Shown here: positions 19,858 through 28,988 of the stretch, piece by piece
Layout of the letters: the number at the start of each line of letters is the position of its first letter
Position numbering within the stretch: position 1 is the stretch's first letter
Source: Hominimerdicola alba 8
GTDB lineage: Bacteria > Bacillota > Clostridia > Oscillospirales > Ruminococcaceae
Direction of reading: 5' to 3'
Assembly (NCBI RefSeq): GCF_000178155.2
Contig: NZ_ADKM02000018.1
Location: forward strand, 145,897-209,896
Length of the DNA stretch: 64,000 nt
Notes under the pieces: generated by a model
Told to the model about the DNA's origin: nothing
The model's database searches: none
What the model saw: only the letters and a program-made list of their open reading frames with translations
Made by a program: the position numbers and the translations under genes

Positions 19858-21534
19858 ATGAAGGGTAATATCAAAAAAATGCTGGCGATGACACTTGCAC
19901 TGACTATAAGCGCGGGACTTTTCGGCTGTGGTGAAGACGGCGGCAAGAAAAATGACAGCAAGGCGGAAAACAGTTCTGCGGCAGAAAGCAGTGAGGTCAA
20001 GGAAAAAGAACCTGTGGTGGAAACTATAGGCGATTTTGACCTTTCCGACCTGACATCTGAATACGATGTGCCTGCCGATTTTGAACTGACCATCGAGGGC
20101 GAGAGCGGCGAGATGGTCAACCAGTCGTTCGTGATGGACAAAGCGTTCGCGGGCGATTTTTCGGGCGAGGGCTATGTGGCTGTACCCGAACAGGGCGATG
20201 AAGTCACCTTTGAGGTGGAACTTCCCGCAAAAGGCAGTTACGACATCATAATGACGCTGGCGACCGACAACAAGGGTTCGATGAACCTTATAACCGTTGA
20301 CGGCAATGCGGCAGTCAAGTTCAGGGCAGAAGACCCGAAGTTCGCTGAGGTCAAGGCTGAAAGCGTGCTGATAGAGGGCGGCAAGCACACGCTGGGCGTG
20401 CGGGGCGACACGGGACATATCTACCTGGACAGCCTGAAGATAGTGCCTGCACCTGCGGTGGATATCTCAAAGTTCGAGGTCACACCCGAACTCTGCAACC
20501 CCAACGCCAGCGACAACGCGAAAAGGCTTTACAGCTTCATGCGGGCGTGCTACGGCAAGTACACCATATCGGGTCAGTATTCGGGCGACAACGAGGGCAA
20601 GGACAGCCGCGAGTTCAAGGAGATAGACAAGCGCACAGGCAAGTCTCCCGCCATACTGGGTCTTGATGTGGGAAATCTGGGCATATCCACCATGATAGAC
20701 CATCAGGCGGGCGGCGGCGACATGGTGCCGCTCTATGCGATGGACTGGTACAACAACAATAACGGCATCGTTACCATGTGCTGGCACTGGCATGCACCAT
20801 CAAAGTATCTGGAAGTCAACGACCAGCCCTGGTGGAGAGGCTTCTACACCGACAGCACCAGCTTCGATCTTGGCAAAGCCATGAGCGGTGAGGACAAAGA
20901 GGGCTATGACGCCATAGTTGCCGAACTTGACAATATGGCACAACAGCTGAAACCTCTGGCTGACGCTGATGTGCCGATACTCTGGCGACCTCTGCATGAA
21001 GCGGCGGGCGACCCGAAATATCCCGGCAAGGCATGGTTCTGGTGGGGCGCATCGGGCAAGAAAGCCTACCTCGAACTCTACAAGCTGATGTACGACAAGT
21101 TCGTTAACGAGTATCAGCTGAACAACCTGATATGGGTCTGGAATGCGCAGAACAAGGACTGGTATCCCGGTGACGAGTATGTTGACATAGTTGGATACGA
21201 CTGCTACCCCGCCGAGAAAGACAGTTCTTCGCAGAAGGAGTATTACGAATTTCTGGCAGAATGCTCGCCTACAGGGAGCAAGATAATAGCCGAGACCGAG
21301 AACGGCTCGATGTTCGACCCAGATGCCGCTTTCAATGAAGGCACAAGATGGTCGTACTTCGCCACATGGAACGGCGAATTCACCATAAAGGACAAACAGC
21401 TGTCAGAGCAGTATACCACCTTTGATATGTGGGATAAGATATACGCAAGCGAAAGGGTGCTGACCCTCGATGAACTGCCCGACCTCAAAAGCTGGCCCAT
21501 CGACCTTGACACTTATCTTGCAGAGAACAAGTAA
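19858..21534 (+). CDS. GH26 beta-mannanase lipoprotein with CBM35-like domain
   Basis: The start at ATG 19858 (an ATG at 19819 is possible) opens a lipoprotein signal ending in LFGC, 558 residues in total. A Ser/Glu-rich linker is followed by a beta-sandwich at residues ~60-190 that resembles CBM35. The catalytic GH26 barrel then starts near SDNAKRLYSFMRACYGKYTISGQYSG. The acid/base is Glu381 (WRPLHEAAG...WFWWG) and the nucleophile Glu479 (IIAETENG). The enzyme should cleave beta-1,4-mannan at the cell surface. It lacks a dockerin, so it is probably membrane-anchored rather than cellulosomal. Confidence 0.92.
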   Translation: MKGNIKKMLAMTLALTISAGLFGCGEDGGKKNDSKAENSSAAESSEVKEKEPVVETIGDFDLSDLTSEYDVPADFELTIEGESGEMVNQSFVMDKAFAGDFSGEGYVAVPEQGDEVTFEVELPAKGSYDIIMTLATDNKGSMNLITVDGNAAVKFRAEDPKFAEVKAESVLIEGGKHTLGVRGDTGHIYLDSLKIVPAPAVDISKFEVTPELCNPNASDNAKRLYSFMRACYGKYTISGQYSGDNEGKDSREFKEIDKRTGKSPAILGLDVGNLGISTMIDHQAGGGDMVPLYAMDWYNNNNGIVTMCWHWHAPSKYLEVNDQPWWRGFYTDSTSFDLGKAMSGEDKEGYDAIVAELDNMAQQLKPLADADVPILWRPLHEAAGDPKYPGKAWFWWGASGKKAYLELYKLMYDKFVNEYQLNNLIWVWNAQNKDWYPGDEYVDIVGYDCYPAEKDSSSQKEYYEFLAECSPTGSKIIAETENGSMFDPDAAFNEGTRWSYFATWNGEFTIKDKQLSEQYTTFDMWDKIYASERVLTLDELPDLKSWPIDLDTYLAENK

Positions 21535-21546
21535 ATATTATAAAAC

Positions 21547-21763
21547 ATGGTTATTCCGCTGACACGCCACAAAAACATTGGTTCTGCGGGATCTATAGCA
21601 ATCCGCCTTAAAATTCAGACAAAATCCGGTCACAAAATCCATAGATCCCAGCTTTTGCGACTGGATTTTGTGAATTTAAACAGTTGGATTGCTATAAGAT
21701 ATTGTGCGCTCAATTATCCTTATATTTACCGCATTTCAATCGATGTGCTAAAGGGATAACCAT
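21547..21763. repeat. Family A element A4, interrupted by a family B copy
   Basis: Read in the opposite orientation to A6. Left part TGGTTATTCCGCTGACACGCCACAAAAAC (21548-21576); right part GCTCAATTATCC...GTGCTAAAGGGATAACCAT (to 21763). The two halves are separated by copy B4 (21594-21696). Confidence 0.85.
21594..21696. repeat. Family B inverted repeat, copy B4 (nested in A4)
   Basis: 103 bp with perfect 11-bp ends TATAGCAATCC / GGATTGCTATA. It is nearly identical to B2. Confidence 0.9.
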
Positions 21764-21767
21764 AAAA

Positions 21768-21865
21768 TCCCAATTTGGTTGTGTATTGTTCCCCCGCCGA
21801 AGGCGGGGGAACAATACGAAAGAACAGCCATTTTGTATCATCAGCAATACACATAAAAATTGGGA
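21768..21865. repeat. Family C inverted repeat, copy C2
   Basis: 98 bp, TCCCAATTTGG...GTGTATTG at the left, CAATACAC...AATTGGGA at the right. A CCCCCGCC/GGCGGGGG hairpin has been gained in the loop compared with C1. It lies 4 bp after A4. Confidence 0.85.
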
Positions 21866-21965
21866 GAAAATAAAATGTGCGCGGCTGATATCATCGGCGG
21901 CGCACTTTTGTCTGCAAGGGCGGATGGTATACCGCAGATTTATGCGAAACAGGCTTTGCAGGGTA

Positions 21966-21994
21966 TTGCAAAGCGCAGAAAAATATGTTATAAT
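21966..21994 (+). promoter_or_regulatory. Sigma-A promoter of leuS
   Basis: TTGCAA, 17 bp, TATAAT. The leader is only about 65 nt and contains a small GCCCG/CGGGC hairpin (22013-22028). It is too short for a T-box. Confidence 0.75.
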
Positions 21995-22062
21995 AAATGT
22001 TGGAATTTTTTTCGCCCGAAAGAACGGGCATATCATAACATTGCAAAAGGTGATGAATTTTA

Positions 22063-24492
22063 ATGAAGAATTACGATTACAGCGCCATTGAAAAAAAATG
22101 GCAGAAGTATTGGGAGGAGCATGAAACTTTCAAGACAGATGTCTGGGATTTCAGCAAGCCTAAGTTCTATGCGCTTGACATGTTCCCCTATCCATCAGGC
22201 GTGGGTCTGCATGCAGGTCACCCCGAAGGCTATACCGCCAGCGATATAGTTTCCAGAATGAAGAGAATGCAGGGCTACAACGTTCTGCACCCGATGGGCT
22301 ATGACTCTTTCGGTCTGCCTGCCGAACAGTATGCGGTAACAACAGGCAACCACCCCAACGGCTTCACTCAGGAGAATATCAAGACTTTCTCCAAACAGCT
22401 GAAAGAACTAGGCTTTGACTACGACTGGTCGAAGATGATAGCTACCTCCGACCCTGAGTACTACAAGTGGACACAGTGGATATTCAAACAGCTCTACCTC
22501 GACGGCTACGCAAAATACATCGACATGCCCGTAAACTGGTGCGAAGAGCTGGGCACTGTGCTTTCAAACGATGAGGTCATCGACGGCAAGTCCGAGCGCG
22601 GCGGCTACCCTGTTGTAAGAAAGAACATGAAGCAGTGGGTCATCGACCAGCCTGCTTTCGCAGAAAAACTGCTGGAGGGTCTTGACGAGATAGACTGGCC
22701 TGAGTCAACAAAATCAATGCAGCGCAACTGGATAGGCAAGTCAACAGGCGTTGAGGTGGAATTCGATATAGTGGGCGGAGGAGAGTTCTCAATCTTCACC
22801 ACTTGTATCGAAACTATCTACGGCATCACTTTCATGGTGCTCGCCCCCGACGGCGCTATCACCGAGAGCCTGCTCGACAGGGTGCAGAACCGCGAGGAAG
22901 TTCAGGCTTATATCGATGAAACAAAGAAGAAAAACGATATGGACCGCACTGAACTGAACAAGACAAAGTCGGGCTGTGAACTTAAGGGCGTTACCTGCAT
23001 AAACCCCGTAAACGGTAAGGAAGTGCGCATGTTCATCGGTGACTTCGTGCTGGCAAGCTACGGCACAGGCGCGGTAATGGCTGTACCGAGCCACGACCAG
23101 CGTGACTTCGAGTACGCTGTTGCTCACAATATCGACATGATACAGGTCATCGACGGCAAGGACGGTCACATCGACGTTACCGATGCCGCTATGGAAAAGA
23201 CCGAGTATCTGGGTAAGGGCTATAAGCTGATAAATTCTGAGGAATTCACAGGTATGACCGTTGAGGAGGCTAAGGAAGCCATCACCGTCAAGCTGGAGAA
23301 GATGGGCAGAGCAAAGCGCACTGTCAACTATCACTTCCGTGAGTGGATATTCGCACGCCAGAGATACTGGGGCGAACCTGTGCCTGTGGTACATACCGAG
23401 AACGGCATACATGTACTCGATGATGAAGAACTGCCCCTTATCCTGCCCGAACTGGACGACTATAAGGGTAAGAACGGCAAAGCGCCTCTTGAGAACGCGA
23501 CCGAATGGAAACAGTACGACAGGAACGGCATAAAGGGCGTTCGCGAAACTTCCACAATGCCGGGCAGTGCAGGTTCAAGCTGGTATTTCCTGAGATATAT
23601 CGACCCGCACAACGACAAGGAGTTCGCAAATCAGGAACTGCTGAAACACTGGATGCCTGTTGACCTCTACATCGGCGGACCCGAACACGCGGTTGGTCAT
23701 CTGATGTATTCGCGTATCTGGAACAGATACCTGTACGACAAGGGTCTTGCACCTACCAAAGAGCCTTTCAAGAAGCTGGTACATCAGGGCATGATACTGG
23801 GCGAGAACGGCGTAAAGATGGGCAAGCGCTTCCCGAAGTACGTTGTGAACCCATCTGATATAATCAGAGATTTCGGCGCAGATACCCTCAGACTCTATGA
23901 GATGTTCATGGGACCTCTGGAAGTTTCAAAGCCCTGGAGCCAGAGCGGTGTTGAGGGCGCAAAGCGCTTCCTGAACAGAGTGTGGAACTTCTTCACAGAA
24001 GAAAGCAATATCACCGAAGATAACAACGGTGCGCTGACTAAGGTATACCACCAGACTGTAAAGAAGGTCACAGATGACTACGAACAGCTGGCATTCAACA
24101 CAGCGATCGCACAGATGATGATATTCGTGAACGCAGTTTACAAGAACGGCAGCTGCCCGAGAGAGTATGCTGAGGGTCTTATCAAGATGCTGTCCTGCAT
24201 CTCGCCGCATATCGGTGAAGAGATATGGAGCATTCTGGGTCACGATGACACCATCGCTTACGAAAGCTGGCCGACCTACGATGAAGCTGAACTGGTAGAA
24301 GACACTGTCGAGATCGCTGTACAGGTCAACGGCAAGGTAAAGGCAAAGCTGAATATCGCTAAGGACGAAGCTAAGGACAAGGTGCTGGCTGATGCAAAGG
24401 CTGAGGAGAGCATTGCAAAGCTAATTGACGGCAAAACTGTTGTCAAGGAGATATATGTTCCCAACAAGCTGGTAAACATCGTTGTAAAGTAA
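22063..24492 (+). CDS. leuS: Leucyl-tRNA synthetase
   Basis: 809 residues, the bacterial length. The class I HIGH motif is HAGHPEG (residues 50-56). HPMGYDSFGLPAEQYAV, the editing (CP1) domain with GTGAVMAVPSHDQRDFEYA, and WYFLRYIDPHN follow. The KMSKS loop is KMGKR (585-589), a variant that keeps both flanking basic residues. It charges tRNA-Leu in the cytoplasm. It has its own promoter and is probably monocistronic. Confidence 0.97.
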   Translation: MKNYDYSAIEKKWQKYWEEHETFKTDVWDFSKPKFYALDMFPYPSGVGLHAGHPEGYTASDIVSRMKRMQGYNVLHPMGYDSFGLPAEQYAVTTGNHPNGFTQENIKTFSKQLKELGFDYDWSKMIATSDPEYYKWTQWIFKQLYLDGYAKYIDMPVNWCEELGTVLSNDEVIDGKSERGGYPVVRKNMKQWVIDQPAFAEKLLEGLDEIDWPESTKSMQRNWIGKSTGVEVEFDIVGGGEFSIFTTCIETIYGITFMVLAPDGAITESLLDRVQNREEVQAYIDETKKKNDMDRTELNKTKSGCELKGVTCINPVNGKEVRMFIGDFVLASYGTGAVMAVPSHDQRDFEYAVAHNIDMIQVIDGKDGHIDVTDAAMEKTEYLGKGYKLINSEEFTGMTVEEAKEAITVKLEKMGRAKRTVNYHFREWIFARQRYWGEPVPVVHTENGIHVLDDEELPLILPELDDYKGKNGKAPLENATEWKQYDRNGIKGVRETSTMPGSAGSSWYFLRYIDPHNDKEFANQELLKHWMPVDLYIGGPEHAVGHLMYSRIWNRYLYDKGLAPTKEPFKKLVHQGMILGENGVKMGKRFPKYVVNPSDIIRDFGADTLRLYEMFMGPLEVSKPWSQSGVEGAKRFLNRVWNFFTEESNITEDNNGALTKVYHQTVKKVTDDYEQLAFNTAIAQMMIFVNAVYKNGSCPREYAEGLIKMLSCISPHIGEEIWSILGHDDTIAYESWPTYDEAELVEDTVEIAVQVNGKVKAKLNIAKDEAKDKVLADAKAEESIAKLIDGKTVVKEIYVPNKLVNIVVK

Positions 24493-24609
24493 CATTGGCA
24501 GTTTTCTTTACCACGCCGCCCGATGTCGTTTTTTGTATGTTATTGTCAAAATAGCCAAAATATGAACGAAAATATTTGCAGATAAATTTTAAAAATATTT
24601 TCAAGGCTA

Positions 24610-24638
24610 TTGACTTTTCGGGTGAAATATAGTATAAT
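24610..24638 (+). promoter_or_regulatory. Sigma-A promoter of rpsU
   Basis: TTGACT, 17 bp, TATAAT. It yields a leader of about 160 nt before rpsU. The leader contains several short inverted repeats (for example ACCTCTGTCACAGGT at 24770) and could be an autoregulatory S21 leader; I cannot assign a known structure. The 24493-24609 stretch shows nothing else. Confidence 0.75.
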
Positions 24639-24803
24639 GAATTTGTAATTTATTCGACTGTCATGTTTCCGCAGATCTTAGACAGAGAATGACGTTTTTG
24701 CGTTACAAGTTTGCACAAAGCAGACCTTCACTATCACCCTTGTGGTGTGCGGGAGCGGTTGAATGATTACCTCTGTCACAGGTGGCAAAGGGAGGGAAAC
24801 ATT

Positions 24804-24977
24804 TTGGCAGAAATCCGTGTTGGCAAGAACGAAACTCTGGATACCGCTCTTAAGCGTTTTAAGAGATCATGCGCAAGAGATGGCGTTATCGCTGAGGTTC
24901 GTAAGAGAGAACACTACGAAAAGCCTTCGGTAAAGCGCAAGAAGAAGTCCGAAGCTGCTCGTAAGCGCAAGTATTGA
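24804..24977 (+). CDS. rpsU: 30S ribosomal protein S21
   Basis: 57 residues from a TTG start at 24804 behind GGGAGGG. The sequence [53 protein letters not shown] is classic S21, with a very basic tail. S21 aids initiation at the 30S platform. The frame stays open upstream to 24711, but that part has no S21 similarity and is leader RNA. Confidence 0.97.
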   Translation: MAEIRVGKNETLDTALKRFKRSCARDGVIAEVRKREHYEKPSVKRKKKSEAARKRKY

Positions 24978-24988
24978 TAAGTTGATAA

Positions 24989-25020
24989 AGAGAGGGTATC
25001 TTTTGATATCCTCTTTTTTA
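24989..25020 (+). terminator. Terminator after rpsU
   Basis: GAGGGTATC / GATATCCTC stem followed by six T. Confidence 0.88.
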
Positions 25021-25097
25021 TTTTGTCACGGAGCTCGGTTTTTGTGTATTTCTGAATTCACCGAAAATTGATTTGCGTGTTATTTTGTATAAAAGAC

Positions 25098-25126
25098 TTT
25101 ACTTTGAGAGCATTTTATGTTATAAT
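25098..25126 (+). promoter_or_regulatory. Promoter of the yqeG-type gene cluster
   Basis: TTTACT, 17 bp, TATAAT. A leader of about 145 nt follows, with a possible 22-codon ORF at 25163-25231. Confidence 0.65.
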
Positions 25127-25274
25127 GAATGTGAACATTATCTAAATAAAGACAGGTATAATATGGTCAAACGGTTTGTCTGCTCTATCATATTGTCGCT
25201 GTTTATGTGTGTCCGGTGCCGGTTGACCTGACGATGTATGCTGTATATAAATTAAGAAAAAGGAAAGTTAAAGA

Positions 25275-25766
25275 ATGATATTTTTTTTCAAGCCCACCTA
25301 CGTGTTCGACAAGGTGGTGGATATAACCCCCGAATTTCTTCGTAAAAAGCAGATAAAAGGGCTTCTGCTCGACCTTGACAACACCCTCACGACACACAAC
25401 AACCCCGTTGTGCCGCAGTCAAGCCTTGACTGGATAAAGAAAATGAAGTCGGCAGGCATAAGCCTGATGATAGTTTCAAACAACCACGCACCGAGAGTCA
25501 CACCGTTTGCAGAACAGCTGGGACTTGATTTCGAGTGCGAGGGCGCTAAACCGCTGACTTTCGGGTACAGCAGGGCTATAAAGCGCATGGGGCTGAAAAA
25601 ACGCGAGGTCGCGGCAGTAGGCGACCAGATATTTACAGATGTGATGGGCTCAAATCTCAAAGGGATACGCTCGATATTCGTTTTCCCCATAAAGCCCGAA
25701 GAAAGCCTGCCTTTTCGCTTCAAAAGGGCTTGCGAGAAGCCTTTTCTGCCGAAGCTGAGTAAATAA
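25275..25766 (+). CDS. yqeG: YqeG family HAD-IIIA phosphatase
   Basis: 163 residues. HAD motif I is DLDNT (Asp33, Asp35), motif II is VSNN, and motif IV is GDQIFTDVMGSN, in the order expected for YqeG. The opening FFFKPTYVFDKVVDITPEFL is also typical. The family dephosphorylates small substrates in the cytoplasm; in mitochondria relatives act on phosphatidylglycerophosphate. The bacterial substrate is not established. It leads a cluster of three or four closely spaced genes. Confidence 0.9.
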   Translation: MIFFFKPTYVFDKVVDITPEFLRKKQIKGLLLDLDNTLTTHNNPVVPQSSLDWIKKMKSAGISLMIVSNNHAPRVTPFAEQLGLDFECEGAKPLTFGYSRAIKRMGLKKREVAAVGDQIFTDVMGSNLKGIRSIFVFPIKPEESLPFRFKRACEKPFLPKLSK

Positions 25767-25805
25767 CGGCGAAACGCCGAAATATATAAAACGGAGGTCA
25801 TTGAC

Positions 25806-26000
25806 ATGAGTGATTTTTTCAGAGAACTGATAGGAGTTAAGTGCAACATTTCTACCACTGACGGCGAGTACCGCAACTATGTGCTGAGAGATATCTCCAA
25901 CGACTGGATAGTTATCGAGAAAGCCGCTGAGTCCACCTACCTCAATCTGGCGCACATCATTTCAATAAAGGTGGCGGCAGACGTCAAGGACGAAGGCTGA
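25806..26000 (+). CDS. Small conserved-looking protein of unknown function
   Basis: 64 residues after a GGAGG Shine-Dalgarno. The sequence (GVKCNISTTDGEYRNYVLRDISNDWIVIE...YLNLAHIISIKV) alternates hydrophobic residues like a small Sm/PRC-type beta barrel. I do not recognise it. The TGA overlaps the next ATG by one base, so it is translationally coupled to the endonuclease IV-like gene. Confidence 0.65.
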   Translation: MSDFFRELIGVKCNISTTDGEYRNYVLRDISNDWIVIEKAAESTYLNLAHIISIKVAADVKDEG

Positions 26001-26860
26001 TGCAGGCAAAGTTCGGACCTGCGGGCAGCAGTGACAGATTTTCGGCTGAATGCAAGTCGTCGTTACAGCTGCCCGGCTGGGTCAGCCGAATGGGGCTTGA
26101 CCACTTTGAATATCAGTGCGGCAGAGGTGTCAGAGTCAGCGATAAGCTGGCGGCTTCACTCAGGGCAAAGGCAGAGGAACATGGCGTGACCGTTTCACTG
26201 CATGCGCCCTATTTTATTTCACTTTCAAGCACTGAGTCAGAAAAGCGCGATAAAAGCATCGACTATATCTTGCAGTCGGCAGATGCGGCAAAGCGCATGG
26301 GGGCTGAACGGATAGTGATACACAGCGGTTCATGTGCAAAAATGACCCGCGCACAAGCCCTCGAACTGGCAAAAGATACCCTAATGCGGGCTAGGAAAGC
26401 GGCTGTTGAACAGGGGCTTGGCGATATCATCTTCTGCCCCGAAACTATGGGCAAGGTAAATCAGCTGGGCGACCTGAACGAAGTGCTGGAACTCTGTGTG
26501 CTTGACGACAGCTTCCTGCCTTGTATCGACTTCGGTCACTTAAATGCAAGGGAATTTGGTTGGATAAAAGGCAAGGCGGAATACGCGCAGATACTCGATG
26601 CTATCGGCAATAAACTGGGCGAGGACAGGCTGAAAGTTTTCCATGCGCATTTTTCTAAGATAGAGTTCACTGTGCCCGGCGGTGAAAAACGCCACCTGAC
26701 TTTTGCAAAGAACAACGGCTTTGGTCCCGATTTCGAGCCGCTGATGGAACTTGTGGCTGAAAAAGGTCTTGCGCCAACATTCATTTGCGAGAGCGCAGGC
26801 ACGCAGGACGATGATGCACTGACCATGAAGCAGTGCTACCTTAAAGCGCTGGAAAACTGA
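26000..26860 (+). CDS. Endonuclease IV-like AP endonuclease (AP2Ec TIM barrel)
   Basis: 286 residues. The metal-ligand pattern of the Nfo family is visible: LHAPY, VIHSGS, CPETMG, CIDFGHLNA, FHAHFS and ICESAG. Nfo enzymes cut DNA 5' of abasic sites with three zinc ions. It is similar in size to Nfo (about 280), but the N-terminus is atypical (KFGPAGSSDRF), so it may be a divergent paralogue with another substrate. Xylose-isomerase-like sugar isomerases share the fold and are the main alternative. Confidence 0.78.
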   Translation: MQAKFGPAGSSDRFSAECKSSLQLPGWVSRMGLDHFEYQCGRGVRVSDKLAASLRAKAEEHGVTVSLHAPYFISLSSTESEKRDKSIDYILQSADAAKRMGAERIVIHSGSCAKMTRAQALELAKDTLMRARKAAVEQGLGDIIFCPETMGKVNQLGDLNEVLELCVLDDSFLPCIDFGHLNAREFGWIKGKAEYAQILDAIGNKLGEDRLKVFHAHFSKIEFTVPGGEKRHLTFAKNNGFGPDFEPLMELVAEKGLAPTFICESAGTQDDDALTMKQCYLKALEN

Positions 26861-26880
26861 CTTACATCAGGGGGTAAAAA

Positions 26881-27783
26881 ATGAGCGAATATGAAGTTGC
26901 GCTGGAATTGGACAGCAAAAGCACAGCAAAACTGATGATGATGATGTGCGGCAGTGCCATGATAGAAAAAGGCATAAGACCGCGCGTAAGCCTTATTAAG
27001 TTCCTTGCAGGCAATGAGGAAGCCGCTAAAGAACTGTTTGACAAGACCGCATTTTCGCAGGAACTTATCGAGGTCTTGTTCGACTCGACCACGACCGAGC
27101 GCTATGATGACGAAAACAAACTCTATTTTGCGGGGCTTGAATGCCGCCGAGCGCTAGGCATAATGAGAGCGAACCTGCTCTTCTTCCGCAGTTTTGCCGC
27201 ACATGTTGAGATTTCACCGTCATACAGTCCCCAGAACTATCACCCCGCAGTCCTGCTGGGTACTGAACTTGACCCCGATGAAGCCCGCGAGAGTTTCAAC
27301 ATACTTACCGAGATGTTTTCCTCTTTCTCAGCGGCGGCAGAAAAAGTCGTGCTGATAAGGTGCGATGACATGTGCGTAATATCGGGGCATGAACTGGAGA
27401 TCTTCGGCAAAGACCTTCCTGCGGCGAGGTTCACCTCTCTGCGTCCCGGCATGACAGTTGCCGAAGCTGAACGCACCCTTATGAAAAAACTGATATTAAA
27501 GCGTTTCAATGTCAGGTTCAGAGATGCGGGCGTTCTGCTCTCTTTCAGTGAGGACGCACTTACCCTGCGCTCGATACGCTTTGAGAAGCCTTTTGACCTG
27601 CCTGTACTTGGTCTTGACAGAAATGCGGTAAAGCGCGAACTGGGTCTTCCCGAACGCTACAGCACCCCCAACGATTTCTACAGCACAGGCTGGTTCTACG
27701 ATAACATCATCGACAACGCCGTACTGCACCTTGACTTTGAAGAACAGCCATCGGGCAAGTGCTGTACCGTATCTATATGCTGA
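26881..27783 (+). CDS. Hypothetical protein, 300 residues
   Basis: Not recognised. It is soluble with no signal peptide or membrane helix. A central part (GTELDPDEARESFNILTEMFSSFSAAAEKVVLIRCDDMCVISG) and a C-terminal part with GLDRNAVKRELGLPERYSTPNDFYSTGWFYDN are well formed. The start follows AGGGGG. It follows the endonuclease IV-like gene by 20 nt and closes the cluster. Confidence 0.7.
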   Translation: MSEYEVALELDSKSTAKLMMMMCGSAMIEKGIRPRVSLIKFLAGNEEAAKELFDKTAFSQELIEVLFDSTTTERYDDENKLYFAGLECRRALGIMRANLLFFRSFAAHVEISPSYSPQNYHPAVLLGTELDPDEARESFNILTEMFSSFSAAAEKVVLIRCDDMCVISGHELEIFGKDLPAARFTSLRPGMTVAEAERTLMKKLILKRFNVRFRDAGVLLSFSEDALTLRSIRFEKPFDLPVLGLDRNAVKRELGLPERYSTPNDFYSTGWFYDNIIDNAVLHLDFEEQPSGKCCTVSIC

Positions 27784-27834
27784 TAGCACACCGACTGAAA
27801 ATGCGGTAAACAAAAGAATAATTGAGCGTTGTAC
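27784..27834. repeat. Family A remnant, copy A5 (left half)
   Basis: TAGCACACC...AAATGCGGTAAACAAAAGAATAATTGAGC matches the left half of A6. The right half is missing. It begins one base after the preceding stop codon. Confidence 0.75.
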
Positions 27835-27846
27835 AGCCACATAACA

Positions 27847-27880
27847 AAAAGCCGCGTCCGATGGTTCGGACACGGCTTTT
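27847..27880. terminator. Bidirectional terminator
   Basis: AAAAGCCGCGTCCGA / TCGGACACGGCTTTT with a 4-nt loop between convergent genes. Confidence 0.92.
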
Positions 27881-27897
27881 ATTGCGTTATAAGGGAG

Positions 27898-28947
27898 TCA
27901 CAGCTTACTGATATACGCCGCGACTATTATCTTACCATCATGTTCGATGCGCTGCCACCTTACAAAATGACTTTTATATTCACGCATAAAATCATTATAT
28001 ACCACGCTGAGGTCATCATGTATCGCATTCGGGTAGATGTATTTGTCAACATCGTCAGCCTCTTCGAGATACCAGCCCTCAGCGGAGGGGTCAGCCACTT
28101 CAAAATAAACATTACCTGTTCCGCGTTCAATTGCACTTTCAAGCAGTGTCAGCACATCTTCGGGACTTTCCACAACTGCCAGTTCATGGCTGATGTAGCT
28201 GTCCTCAACGCTGTCATTTGCGGGGTCGGTACTGCTGTCCCACTCATGACGCGCCTGCATCACTTCCCGCGAGGTGTTGAAATACTTGTGTTCGATGGGT
28301 CTGCCGTCCTTATCGGGAACAGGGTCGTCCCACGTTACATCAACATAATACCAGTGACCGTTTATCTGCGCCATGTTCCACGCATGGTCTTCGCCGCCGT
28401 CAGCAGCCGCTTTCATCGAGATACATGGTATCTCCAGCATATCCATGAACATCTGGAAAGTGGTGGTGTAGCCGCTGCAAATGCACTGACCGTCATACAG
28501 CGCACCGTAGGGGTCGGCAGCATGTTCACCCGCTTCACCGAAAATGCTCAGTTCGCCTTTGTCATATGTCACATTGGTGATGATGTAGTCGTGTATCGCC
28601 AGTTCCTTTTCATAGTCGGTCATATCATCGGTCACGCACTGTGCTATGACCTCTTCTGCACGTTTGAGGATATCGCGCTGCATCTCATCAAGCGCCGAAC
28701 TGTCCCCTGTCAGATACGCCTGCGAGATTGGCGTAGTGTCATAAAGACTGTCGTCCTCTTCTTCGGGAACTTCCTCCGCCGCGCTTGATGTGTTCTCTGT
28801 TTCGCTGAGAGTTTCCTCAGTTTCGCCCTCAGCTGCAACAGAAGTATTCGTATCTGTCTTTTCACTGTTTTTCTCTTCGGGGACTTCGCTGCAGCCCGCT
28901 GCCAGAACAACAGCGGCAGCCACAGCAGCCAGTATTTTTCTTTTCAT
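27898..28947 (-). CDS. Transglutaminase-like lipoprotein
   Basis: 349 residues. The lipobox ends LAAGC with Cys19 as the lipid site. An acidic Glu/Ser/Thr linker (~30-75) leads to a transglutaminase/protease-like core. The triad is Cys in GQCICSGYTTTFQMFMDMLEIPC, His in EDHAWNM and Asp in YVDVTWDD. It is predicted to be anchored on the outer face of the membrane, acting as a cysteine peptidase or cross-linking enzyme on cell-wall or surface proteins. The next gene upstream encodes a second such enzyme with a dockerin. Confidence 0.85.
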   Translation of the reverse strand: MKRKILAAVAAAVVLAAGCSEVPEEKNSEKTDTNTSVAAEGETEETLSETENTSSAAEEVPEEEDDSLYDTTPISQAYLTGDSSALDEMQRDILKRAEEVIAQCVTDDMTDYEKELAIHDYIITNVTYDKGELSIFGEAGEHAADPYGALYDGQCICSGYTTTFQMFMDMLEIPCISMKAAADGGEDHAWNMAQINGHWYYVDVTWDDPVPDKDGRPIEHKYFNTSREVMQARHEWDSSTDPANDSVEDSYISHELAVVESPEDVLTLLESAIERGTGNVYFEVADPSAEGWYLEEADDVDKYIYPNAIHDDLSVVYNDFMREYKSHFVRWQRIEHDGKIIVAAYISKL

Positions 28948-28988
28948 TCTGTTTCTCCTTATTCCTCACTGTCAATGCGGGGCTTTTT

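Noticed and set aside
21865..22062. T-box riboswitch upstream of leuS
   Set aside because: The promoter at 21966 leaves only about 65 nt of leader; no specifier loop, T-box core or terminator can fit.
24711..24803. N-terminal extension of S21 (31 codons)
   Set aside because: The extension has no S21 similarity; GGGAGGG is placed for TTG 24804, and known S21 proteins begin here.
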